Part shown: piece by piece, positions 43,532-53,896 of the stretch
Numbering within the stretch: position 1 is the first letter of the stretch
Layout: the number at the start of each line of letters is the position of its first letter
Assembly (NCBI GenBank): GCA_039720395.1
Contig: CM077828.1
Coordinates: forward strand, 28,330,069-28,394,068
Source of the DNA: Liquidambar formosana
Lineage: Eukaryota > Streptophyta > Magnoliopsida > Saxifragales > Altingiaceae
Length of the DNA: 64,000 bases
Direction: 5' to 3'
Translations under genes and position numbers: made by a program
Notes under the pieces: model-generated
What the model was told of the DNA's origin: nothing
Seen by the model: the letters and a program-made list of their open reading frames with translations, nothing else
The model's database searches: none

Positions 43532-44026
43532 ACTAATATTTTTCAGCCCTCTAATGTTGCAAACTGGCAGGATGTTATATATCATGTCTTTTACAGTTGG
43601 AGTACAACTTTGTACCTTTCCAATTTGCTTTCACCAATTGGAAATCACAAATTAATCCAGTAGGCCAACCAATAAGCCAAAAGTGAGCACATTATTTCTG
43701 GTTAATAGTGTTGCACGTGTATCCTCATCAAAATTTTATTAGTAGGTCCAGTGATTAAATTTAGTTGAAGAAGAAGAAGAAGATGTGATTACACTGGATC
43801 AATTTGCACTTGATTGTGGACTTAATACTGAATATAATAATTCGGTCCTCCACAAAGACCATGCTTTCATTTTGTGCCCTCCTCGTAAGCCTGCACTAAT
43901 TTACTTGGTTCTAAATTCACCACGTGCATATACTCGCGCATATACATGTACATGGTTCCAATATCACGAGTATAAAGCTTCAGTATTATATGTCAACTTA
44001 GTGAGACATTTTGTTCAAGTATACTG

Positions 44027-44183
44027 AGAAGTGGAGGGTCAGTGGCGGTGACTTACTGTGCTAGTCTTCCCGAAGGTTTAGGTTCCATGGTGGATGGGTC
44101 CAAAGGGCCTGCTGTAAAATAGTTCCCCGTTATCATTAAAAAAAAAAAAAAAAAAAAAAAAAGGAAAAAAAAGAAGAGAGAAG
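44027..44183 (+). mobile_element. Short retroposon with poly-A tail
   Basis: Flanked by the 9-bp direct repeat agtatactg (44018-44026 and 44184-44192). It ends in CGTTATCATT followed by about 25 adenines and an A/G-rich tail. The head (GGGTCAGTGGCGGTGACTTA) has no clear Pol III boxes, so this is a SINE or a truncated LINE 3' end. Confidence 0.65.
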
Positions 44184-44919
44184 AGTATACTGGAAGTCAT
44201 TAACCTACATTCCCTTGGTGACTTCTGGTTTATTCAACCCTTGAGATTGGGCCTCTGGAATTGGTCCTGGTGCACGATGGCTCCACCATGTTGAATACCT
44301 CAACATGGTTCACTTCAATTTGGGCTTAATGTGATTGTAATGAACAACAAAATTGAAAAATGTTAAGGTTCACTAGTTAAATTCACCTGATTCATCAAGT
44401 GGATGGATCCTTATCAAACCCATAAATGAAGATTTTTTTGATATGATGTGCACAGTAAGTCATCCTTTCAAATCAAATGATCTAGGGAGTAATAGATAGA
44501 ATCTAACACAAATTGCACTGCACACTTGTGGTCCACAATCCTCACCATGAAAGCAAATTCAAGCTCATTGACATGAGGACCATGGTGTTATTCACCTTTG
44601 CCATCATTTCGTGGTACCATTCAGTCGAGAAAATTATGAGGGGAGATTTTTAATTTTTCCAAGATGTATTCCTTGTTACTTGGTTATTTTGTTCTTTATC
44701 TTGACTTTAAGGGGGGAAAAAAAAAAGGGTGGATTTCAAGGTCCATTTTTATCATCCGATCCACGTTTCCATGGCATGATGATTCATGGTTCCCAAACGG
44801 TCTTTCGTCCTTTGGAACTTTTTCCATTTTCCTTAATATGCTAAATGACATACAACCCTTCTTTTCTTGCTTATAGTTGAGGTTTCTAACTTCGTGGGTT
44901 TAAAGTTGGTTAGACTTAG

Positions 44920-44976
44920 TGTGCGTGGGTGTGTGAGTTTCTAACTATTGACCAAAAAAAAAAAAAAAAGAAGAAG
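44920..44976 (+). mobile_element. Very short retroposon tail inserted at a hAT terminus
   Basis: Only GTGTGAGTTTCTAACTATTG-type tail sequence plus about 17 adenines and GAAGAAG remain between a perfect 17-bp target duplication, aagttggttagacttag, at 44903-44919 and 44977-44993. The tail resembles 3' ends of plant SINEs. The duplication includes the first three bases of the hAT-like element. Confidence 0.8.
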
Positions 44977-44990
44977 AAGTTGGTTAGACT

Positions 44991-45741
44991 TAGGGGCGAA
45001 GTCAGGATTTTGAGTGAGGTGAGGCGAATGTTAGTTGGTTAATTGTTACTACTATGTCCTAATTTTAAAAATCAAATATGTATGCTTTTATTTAAGAATT
45101 TTTTATAGTATATATTTATTTTAAAATAAAGAAAATTGCAAAAATTTATAATACATTACTATTTGATGAACTATATTTCAATTGAATACATTTACAATTA
45201 TTCTCGATAAGGTCCCATCTTTTGAGAGTGATGTATGATTACTTTATTTTCAACACTATCAAATGCTCATTTCTTAATAAACATAATAAAGCTATCATAC
45301 AAATATAAATACACATACACATATAGAAAAGTTGTCATCACCCAAGCAAAATCACAATACAGGCAAGCAAAAGAATATAAGAAAAACAAATTTATTCCTT
45401 TTGCACAAGGAGTCAAGATGAAATAGAAAATAAAAATAAAAGAAGAAGAAGAAAGAAAAAAGAACCATACCATCATATGTTTTTTCATTTTTTTTAATAT
45501 ATTTTTTTTAACTATGCTTATAAATTTCTACCCTTCTAGCAAAACAACCATTTTAACTCTAGTTTCCATGGCATAAATTATCCAGTACAATGTAATCTTA
45601 AAGATATAAAATTCTCTCCCCTCTTGTTATACTTACATGGCTTCCAAAAGCTATAAAATGTGAAAAGAAAAAAATTTAGAAATTTTGAGGGTAGGCGCAT
45701 GCGGCATGCCCCCTCCTGCCACTAAGGTGGCTTCGCCCTGG
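44991..45741. mobile_element. hAT-like nonautonomous element with AGGGGCGAAG ends
   Basis: The left end TAGGGGCGAAGTCAGG is mirrored by CTTCGCCCTGG on the right. Probable 8-bp target duplication with one mismatch: gttagact (44983-44990) and gttagatt (45742-45749). The interior is AT-rich and noncoding. A smaller relative with CAGGGGCGGAG-type ends lies at 63462-63789. Confidence 0.6.
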
Positions 45742-46824
45742 GTTAGATTACTCGGACAAGAATATATTTCTTAGTTTACTAACATTTTTTGAGCCAACTA
45801 TTTGCAAACTTTTTCGCTGAAATAGTAAACATCATAAATTGTTTTCTTCCCCATGTAGTTGATTTCTACAACCATTGCTGTATCAAAATCTAATATATGT
45901 TAGTTTTTGTGGCTAAGTGATCAACCCATTATAGCAAAATAATTTCTGCCATGAAGCAGCCTGTACTTAATCTATTCATTTATTACCAACCAAAAAAGGA
46001 AAAAGAAAAACGTGCGCACTTATTTTAATCTAATACAGTCTGACTAACAAAAGCAGGACTAATCTAATCACTGCAGTTTTCAATCTAGTCATCTTCAGCA
46101 GATTACGATGGCAATTTTATCCTAAGTTGGCCCTTGCAGCTCGTCCACATCTTGGACGTACCCTACCAATATATTATAAAGATCCAAAAGAAAGACAATC
46201 CTGAAAGTCAAGATCAATTGGGAACTGGCATCCAACTACTCATCGATGATTCTGCCAGCCATCTTAGAAGAAAGTTGCGTGTCAACTATATGGTTCAATA
46301 TCCCTGACCAAATACAAGACAAATGATACAAAGTGAAAAAATGAAGGTAGTGTGTGGGGTGGACCATGAGTCCACCATTTTAATGGGGACTCTCATAATA
46401 AGAGTGAAAAAAGGTGATCATAACAGAAAGCTAAAGCTGCCAAATATCGTTGAAAAAGAAAAACAAGAACACTTTTTAACAATCTGTGAATGGGTAGAGC
46501 CGTAGAGCATCATACTTATGTAATATGTGTGAAATAAGATGCTGTATGTCATTTTCCATAGCATTAAAATCCCATCAAAACCCAGAAATTTCAACTTCTT
46601 GTCGTTGGAGGGTAAAAATAAAAATGATTAAAATGAAGAATAACCCATGATACCGACAAATCCCATTTATTGATATTGCAGTACGGACTGTAGAAAATGC
46701 TTAATCTCGTTCACCAATTGCAAGGAAGGTGGCTGGGAAAGTGATAGGCACTCCTGGAAAGTGGTGGCTATATGTACAATCATTTTTTTCTCCTAGTGGC
46801 TGTCAATATTTCTCTTCTAGCTTC

Positions 46825-46832
46825 TATATAAA
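46825..46832 (+). promoter_or_regulatory. TATA box of the FRO gene
   Basis: TATATAAA. A start of transcription 25-35 bases downstream would fall at about 46850-46865. That excludes the first in-frame ATG at 46845 and favours 46872 or 46908 as translation start. Confidence 0.7.
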
Positions 46833-46907
46833 GAGATCCTTTCCATGCTAAATGAACTCAAAAGCAGCTCTATGCATGGTAGCAACCTAGCAATTTTAGA
46901 ACACACA

Positions 46908-49869
46908 ATGGGAAAACCCACTCTCGTTCTCAAAGTTTTGATGATCTTAATATGTGCTGGTTGGGTTTCACTTTGGCTTCTTAAGCCCACAGAATTATGG
47001 ACAAGAAAGTGGAAGGGAGCTGAAGACAGCGCAAAGACTACAGTGTTTGGCTATTACGGTACGAACTTGTTTTCTCTTGAAATTTCATCTTCAAAGGTTT
47101 AACTTTACGCCCAAAACCAACTTTTTATTATATTTTATAGTAATATATACTGTTTATTCCATAAATAGCATGGCTTTATTAATTATTAGGTGGTTGAAGT
47201 GAAGCAAGTGCTGTCACTTAAAACTTCATTGTCAATTTCTGACCTGGAAATAAATGATTATTTTAGGACGTACTAATGTTCATAGCAAATAATTGGCAGG
47301 TCTTGATTTTGCTGTCTACACATTTCCTGTTATTGCTGTGGCTATAATTGGATTTGTTTACTTGGATTTGCAACCCAAGGAGCCAAGAAGAAGGTGAGAA
47401 ACAATTTTATTATACAAGCTCACTATCATGCACTTGAAATCTAAGGCTGCCTATTTCTTGAATTTGGATGACAGACAAGTTAGAAGTTCAACCTCAGTTC
47501 TTTCCAACCCGCTCGTCGTAAACAGTTTTCTGGGAGTTTTATCTGGCATCGAGATTCTGGCAGTATCCCTCTTCATCCTCTTTCTAGTATGGACTTTCTA
47601 TTCTCGTATCTCCAACGATTTCAAGAAGATGGTACCAAACAAAACAATGAAGTTGAATATGTGAGTATTATTAATTTGATCCTCATGGGATATGGTGGAC
47701 ATTGAAAAATCAAGAATTTTACCGTTGTTAATGCTTCACTTGTATTTCAGGTGGCAGTACAAGTATTTCAGGGTGGCAACCCGGTTTGGTTTGCTGGCGG
47801 AAGCCTGCTTGGCTCTGCTTCTTCTGCCTATTTTAAGGGGGTTGGCCTTATTTCGGGTACTTGGCATCCAGTTTGAAGCTTCAGTACAATACCATATCTG
47901 GCTTGGGACTGCCATGATATTTTTCTCCACTTTTCATGGTGTAAGCACCCTTTTTATCTGGGGCATCAAGCACCACCTTCAAGATGAGGTAGTTCCAATT
48001 CCATATCCACCATTAAATTCCCATATCATGTATGTAACTGTAGTGCTTTTGGGATCTACATCAACTACTTTTTTTTCCTTGAAAAACAGATATGGCTATG
48101 GCAGAAAACAGGCAGGATATACCTTGCTGGGGAAATTGCTATGATTACAGGGCTAGTTATCTGGGTCACATCACTTCCACAAATAAGGCGTAAAAAGTTT
48201 GAATTCTTCTATTACACACACCATCTATACATAGTCTTCCTGGTATTCTTCCTGTTACATGCTGGTGATCGACACTTCTATATGGTTTTCCCGGGTATTT
48301 TCCTCTTTGGCCTTGACAAGCTACTCCGAATCATACAATCAAGACCAGAAACTTGCCTTCTCTCTGCACGACTCTTTCCCAGCAAAGCAATAGAGCTTAT
48401 TCTGCCAAAAGATCCAAGTAAATTTTCTACTAGTCATTTTCAGTTGTTCGAATATTACATAAGGCCTCTATAAATCCATTTGCCTACTGATTGCAGGATT
48501 GAAGTACAACCCAACAAGTGTCATATTCATGAAGATACCAAGTATCTCCAAGTTTCAATGGCATTCCTTTAGCATAACTTCAAGCTCCAGTATTGATGAT
48601 CACACCATGTCTATTATAATCAAATGCGAGGGTTCTTGGACAAATTCTCTCTATAACATAATTCATGCTGAGCTAGACTCAGATGCTGATCGGATGAAGT
48701 GCATTCCAGTTTCAATTGAAGGCCCTTATGGACCAGATAGAATGGACTTCCTAAGGTGCATAAAGAGATTCAGATTTTTGGTTTTAGACTCTTAATAGGA
48801 ATTGTACATTTATCAAAATTTTGAACATTCATGATGTCATATCATAATGGGCTAAATTTCATGCTACGAATTTTGGGTGATCCACGTTATTTTATGTATT
48901 TTTGCAGATACGACAGTCTACTTATGGTCGCAGGAGGAATTGGGATAACTCCATTTCTAAGCATTTTGCAAGAATTTGCCTCTGCTCAGGGCAGCAGCAG
49001 CAATAGATTCCCCACAAGAATGCAACTTGTATATGTCATGAAGAAGTCCCAAGACATTAGCATTTTAAACCCAATTTCATCTCTACTACTGAACCAGCCT
49101 GCCAAACAATGTCAACTAAAATTAAAAGTTTTTGTGACCCAAGAAGAGCGATCTGGTGTGACCATAAGAGAACTAATGGATGAGTTTTCTGAAGTGCAAA
49201 CAATAAATTTTGATGCAAATTGCTCAAATTACGCTATTCATGGACTCCCAAGTTTACTTTGGATGGCTGCCACGGCTGGATTTGGCTCAATCATGTTCCT
49301 TGTCTTTCTTTGTTTTTTCAACCATGCCTTTCTTCCCTCTGAAAAGAAGGCCTCCAAACAGAAGACTCCCTCTTCGATTACTGATCTACTTCTCATATGT
49401 TCTTTCGCGATGGCTCTAATAAGCAGCACCTCGTTGGCAATTTTTTTGAGATGGAGACAGCTGAGGAAAGAGATTCCATCAGTCCCTCATAAACAAGGCA
49501 AATCCAAGGAACCAAGTTCAACAGAAACAAGGGGTGCTCTTGAGGAACATGAAATCCATTTTGGTGGAAGGCCTAACTTACGAGGTACTGTTTTTCATAT
49601 TTCTTTTCCCCATGATTGCTTTTTAAAGTTGCAAATTCAGCATTCACTAACGGAAATGGTGCTCTGATATTTGGTGAACTGAAACAGATATGCTTTCTAA
49701 TTTCCCAAACGAAACCAGCGGATCCAATATAGGAGTATTGGTGTGTGGACCCAAAACGATGAAAGATTCAGTTGCCTCAATATGCCAACAAAATTCTCAA
49801 GCTCTCAGTATGGGTTCCAACAAAAAGAAGCCATACTTCAGTTTCCACTCCCTCAACTTTGCTCTCTAG
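46908..49869 (+). CDS. Ferric reduction oxidase (FRO), 8 exons, intact
   Basis: Membrane ferric-chelate (or cupric) reductase passing electrons from NADPH via FAD and two hemes across the membrane. Exons: 46908-47058, 47300-47393, 47475-47660, 47751-47988, 48090-48417, 48497-48755, 48908-49584, 49688-49869; all GT-AG, phases continuous, 704 aa (FRO2, from memory, about 725). Start chosen at MGKPTLVLKVL because FRO4/5 proteins start similarly and because of the TATA position; upstream in-frame ATGs exist at 46845 and 46872. Heme histidines are in YHIWLGT and TFHGV (about H192, H206) and in THHLYIVF and LLHAGD (about H267, H280). FAD motif HSFSITSSS, NADPH loops EGPYGP and GGIGITPF, and C-terminal VLVCGPKTM are present. 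Two further membrane segments lie in exon 7. Copper versus iron preference and the membrane used cannot be told from sequence. Confidence 0.95.
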
Positions 49870-51903
49870 TCACACCATTACTTTTTGTATAGGACTTAGA
49901 GAGAGAATCCTACTTCAAAAGTAAGAATACTTCTTCCCTAGATAACTGAATCAGAGGTTTGTCCATCTAGCTTGATTCCCTTAAGAATTGCTGCTCTTTT
50001 AGCTCTCAAAATAATGAACCCTGGCCTTTAATTTAAAAAATGTTCATATGTCATTGGAAGTTCTCTGCAGCAAGAATGCAAGGAGTTGGCTTTTGCTTCA
50101 TTTTTTGTATTTTTTTATTTTGTTTTTTGTTTTTTTCCCTAAGCTTGTTTTCCATTGTGTGTTTTGTTGCATGTATTGGATTTATGTCAAGGTAGCATCC
50201 ATTATCAAATGGCTAATCGATTCGATTGTTGTTTTTGGACTATATTATGGATTCTTTTGACCGCGTTCTCCAAATCACTGTCTTGTATCTTATTTCTCTA
50301 ACCTGTGGTTATGGAAGGAGAATGAGGAGGGACCAAGAGGAAGGTTCAACAACAGACCTTGTACAACTGCTTTGATTAGCCAGGCCATTATGAAGAGAAT
50401 TCACCAGAGGGGAGCCCAACCAATAAAAGTGTAAATGGTTTTGAGATGAACAGAACTCCCTGTATAGTCATATACTTTGAAAATAGTTTTCTATTTCTAA
50501 AGTCAGGAAAAAAAAAATTAAATTAAACACCCAGAATAAGCAGAGAACATGTTTTGAAACATGTTCCTTAAAACTAATTTTCTGAAAATTTTTGCTCAAA
50601 ACAGCTCAATTTCAGAGAACATAAAAATAACGCTTTTGTTTTTTTGTTTTTTTTTGTTTTCTATTAAAAAAATTAAAATAAGCTACAAATAATATATTCT
50701 CAAAATTTCTTATTATTTTCTATAATAAGTTTTAAAGAATAGTTTTCAGAGGATTCATCCAATCCAAGCTCTCCTAAACTTGTATTCTTTCTTTCTTTCT
50801 TTCTTTTTTTTTTTCTGTGAAAACCATCCAGTATCTGACAACCACATTAGGCTACGACTGTGACTAATTTGGATTCGAGTCGGGCAACCTAATTTGAATT
50901 CGAGTTGGGCAAAACCACAAGGGGTGGCAAAGCTCTCCTAAACTTGTATTCCATCAAAAAGGCATTTATGCCATATGCTAGTGAAAGTTGTTGCTCGAAT
51001 CATTAGGTACAAAATCATAATGAAAGAATCACCTAATAAAGAAAGATTGTAAAGAAAGAAAATGGTCAACTTCCCACCAACTTCGTCATTAATCATAAAG
51101 ACGTGTAATTTTTTGAAGGATAAGCTAAAGGCCGTGCCGACATGGGAATCGTTTGGACTTTGGAGGCATGCCCAAATCTTTTTATACCCTCAGCTTTTAT
51201 TTTTCCTAATTTAACCCCCCATCTACCTTAGATCTAGAACATGTCCTTCCCCATTCTAGGAAATTTCTTACTTGAATGTCCATCACATAGGTCAAAATGT
51301 GGGTGGCTACAGAGTCTGTGGAGGACCCCATTAGCTTGAGGTTTTGGTACATGCTCACCAAAATTGACTTGTCTTATAGAAGAAGCTACAATGTTGAAAG
51401 AGCCAAGGCTCTGCTGTTGAATGCATTTAAAATTGTAGGGATGATTTGATTTGATTTGATTTGAAATTAATCTACTTGACTAATACTTAAAATATGAGCA
51501 AACCCACCGACCCATCGGCCACTATAATTAAATTTTTTTCTTCCTTTTCTCACCTTTCGTGTTCGAGAATTAAAATATACAAATATTTAGCTTGACTATT
51601 TATTAAAATATGAGTAAAATCATCTATTCATCACTCATCACCCATTCTACCTCAATAATCATTTAACTTTTTTTTTTTTTTTTTTGTATTAAATAAAATT
51701 TCTTGTTAATAAATAAAGTTTACAGACCAACCTTTACGAGAAAAAAAAATTACAGACCTACCAGCAATAATATTAGTGAAATGCAAGTCCCATACACCCA
51801 GTTACCCACCAGGCCAGAAGTCTATAAATAAATAAATAAATATATGATCCATAATGTTATTAAAAAAAAAATTAAAAATAAAAATGAACAAGGTAACGCG
51901 TAT
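49870..51903. other. Convergent spacer between FRO and LecRK copy 1
   Basis: AT-rich, with the FRO 3' UTR at the left and the LecRK copy 1 3' UTR at the right. A short direct repeat (GATTCGAGTCGGGCAACC-like, twice near 50870-50910) and homopolymer T/A runs are present. No gene was seen. Confidence 0.6.
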
Positions 51904-53896
51904 TCACACCGGAGGTTGAGATTGAGGCAGCGGCGCCTCCTCTCCATGATCATCACCATCATCATCCCCGTCACTATCGCCACGGCAACTGCCACCCCCA
52001 GCTAATTCTGACAACAAGGCTGAAGGCACAGCGGCCACCGCCTCACCAACCAAAACCGCCACAACCTCCCTCATGGTCGGCCGCCTTTGGGGATTAGGAT
52101 GACAACAAACCAATCCAAGTTTCAAAACCGCCTCCATTTCCTCCGCCGTGTACTCCCCCTCAATCCTCTTGTCCGCCGCCTCCAACAACTTCCCTTCATC
52201 ATACAAATCCCTCACCCAATCAATCAGTATCTGCTCATCTTCCGCCGCCCACGTCTCAATCGGCCGCCGCCCGCACGCCACCTCCATCACCACCACCCCA
52301 AAACTATAAACGTCGCTCGCGGCCGTCGGAGCCGCCACCGTCGCCACCTCAGGTGCCAAGTACCCGAGCGTGCCCACCACACGCGTCGTGTTTGGAGCTT
52401 CCCCGTGCTGATAAAGCTTAGCCAAACCGAAATCCCCGAGCCTACCTCTCATATCTGCATCTAACAAAATGTTGCTCGACTTAATATCTCTATGAACCAC
52501 CACTTGGTCCCATCCATGGTGAAGATAATTCAGTCCTTCGGCGACATCGGCGAGCACTCTCCGTCGGCCTTCCCACGACAAAAGCTTCTCCGGCTTGTCG
52601 AAAACCCAGCGATTGAGGCTGCTATTGGGCATGTAATCGTAGACAAGCATGAGCTCATTGCCTTTCCTGCACCATCCTCGCATTTGGACTAAATTCTTGT
52701 GTTGTAGCCTACCCATGCTTGATATCTCAGCCATGAATTCTCTTAGGCCTTGTTTGGAATCATGGTTTACGCATTTCACCGCGACTTCCATGTTGTTCGA
52801 TAGAGTTCCTTTGTACACTCGTCCGAATCCACCTGCCCCGAGAAGCATTTCTTTTGAGAATCCATTGGTGGCTTGTTTGAGCTCATCGTAGGAAAATCTA
52901 TGCGGCCAGTACTCGAGTTCCCAATCTTCAATTTCATCATTCTCTTCCTCTTTCAACCTGTTCTTTTGCCAAAACCAGTAAATCCCCAATAGACAAAGGA
53001 TCGAAAAAGCAACACAACCAATAATGATTCCCGCAATAGCACCAGATGATAATGAAGAGGACGACGGCGTTGGCGGCAAGAAAACTGGCAAATTGGTGGT
53101 GTTTATATCTCTGGCAACTCCAGTATCGCTGAAACTCCAAGCTAACACCCTTCGTGCCTCAACCCAATTCGTGGTCGACGCCGAAAACCCGACATACATA
53201 TCGGCGGAAACGTAGTTGGCTATCGCCGGATTTGTGTACGAAAGGAGAGGCCTCGCTGGTCGAGATACTCCTGCCGGCGCAATCGTAACGTTGATTTCGA
53301 ACGAGGTTCCGTCGAATTCGATCCAAGCGTGAACATTCTGCCCACTTCGCATATTCACCGGAATCAAATCCCCGGTGGTGGAATTGTAGTACCCGGCGGG
53401 CCTGTGTAGTGGCGGATTGCAAGCTGTTGAGATCTATTCCGACGTGGTTGTCATCTGGGTCGTTGAATTCCGGGTTCCGGCCAGTATCGAATTCGACAAC
53501 GAGAAGTGGAGATACAGAGGGTACAGTCTCGCTGGAGAATATTCCGAAGTACTGGCTGGCGAGTGCGCCGGGGGGCGAGGTCCAATTGGAGAGCACAAAG
53601 GCGAGGCCGAAACGTGGACTGGTAGAGATTTGGGGGAGGATTGAGAAGACGAATGAAGTTGAAAAGGAAGAAAGAGAGGTAGAATTGGAAGTGGGTTTCA
53701 CAGGGATTCGAGATGGGTAGAAGGCTCGGCCATAGGAGAACTGGACGGAGTCGTTGGTAAGTCGGACGACGGAGGATTCGACTATGGCGTCTTGGATGAG
53801 GGTGAGGTCAGTGGAATTGAAGGAGTTGAAGAGGAAGTCGAGGGCTGAAGTGGAAGAGATAAGAAGGAAGAGGAGGAGGGGGAAGAAGGATGTCAT
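51904..53896 (-). pseudogene. L-type lectin receptor kinase (LecRK-S.1 type), copy 1, frameshifted
   Basis: Single-exon receptor kinase: signal peptide, legume-lectin domain, one membrane helix, cytoplasmic Ser/Thr kinase. Read from MTSFFPLLLFLL it is open to about 53418, then shifts frame by one extra base in the lectin domain (53401-53419), so the 245-aa product ends at 53159 without membrane or kinase parts. The correct frame resumes (VNMRSGQNVHAWIEFDG) and stays open to 51904, with HRDIKSSN, DFGLAKL and APE intact and a C-terminal acidic tail (GDSDGDDDGDD). Compared with copy 2, the shifted stretch differs at several further bases, which argues for real divergence rather than one miscalled base. 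The kinase half remains well preserved, so inactivation is recent, or the read is wrong. Confidence 0.85.

Larger units (their letters stand above)
39830..46824. other. Gene-poor 7 kb interval
   Basis: No gene could be supported. The interval contains a MITE (41375-41595), a retroposon (44027-44183), a hAT-like element entered by another retroposon (44920-45741), CT/CA repeats (43497-43530) and poly-A runs. A frame at 42940-43311 (-) with a plausible alpha-helical stretch (LLEISMARNIGAIDAANAMG) is not recognised and has no splice-joined partner that I could find. Confidence 0.6.

Noticed and set aside
52087..52464. 125-codon plus-strand frame opposite the LecRK kinase domain, repeated at 56981-57358
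   Set aside because: A shadow of the GC-rich kinase coding strand. It is conserved only because the gene is duplicated.
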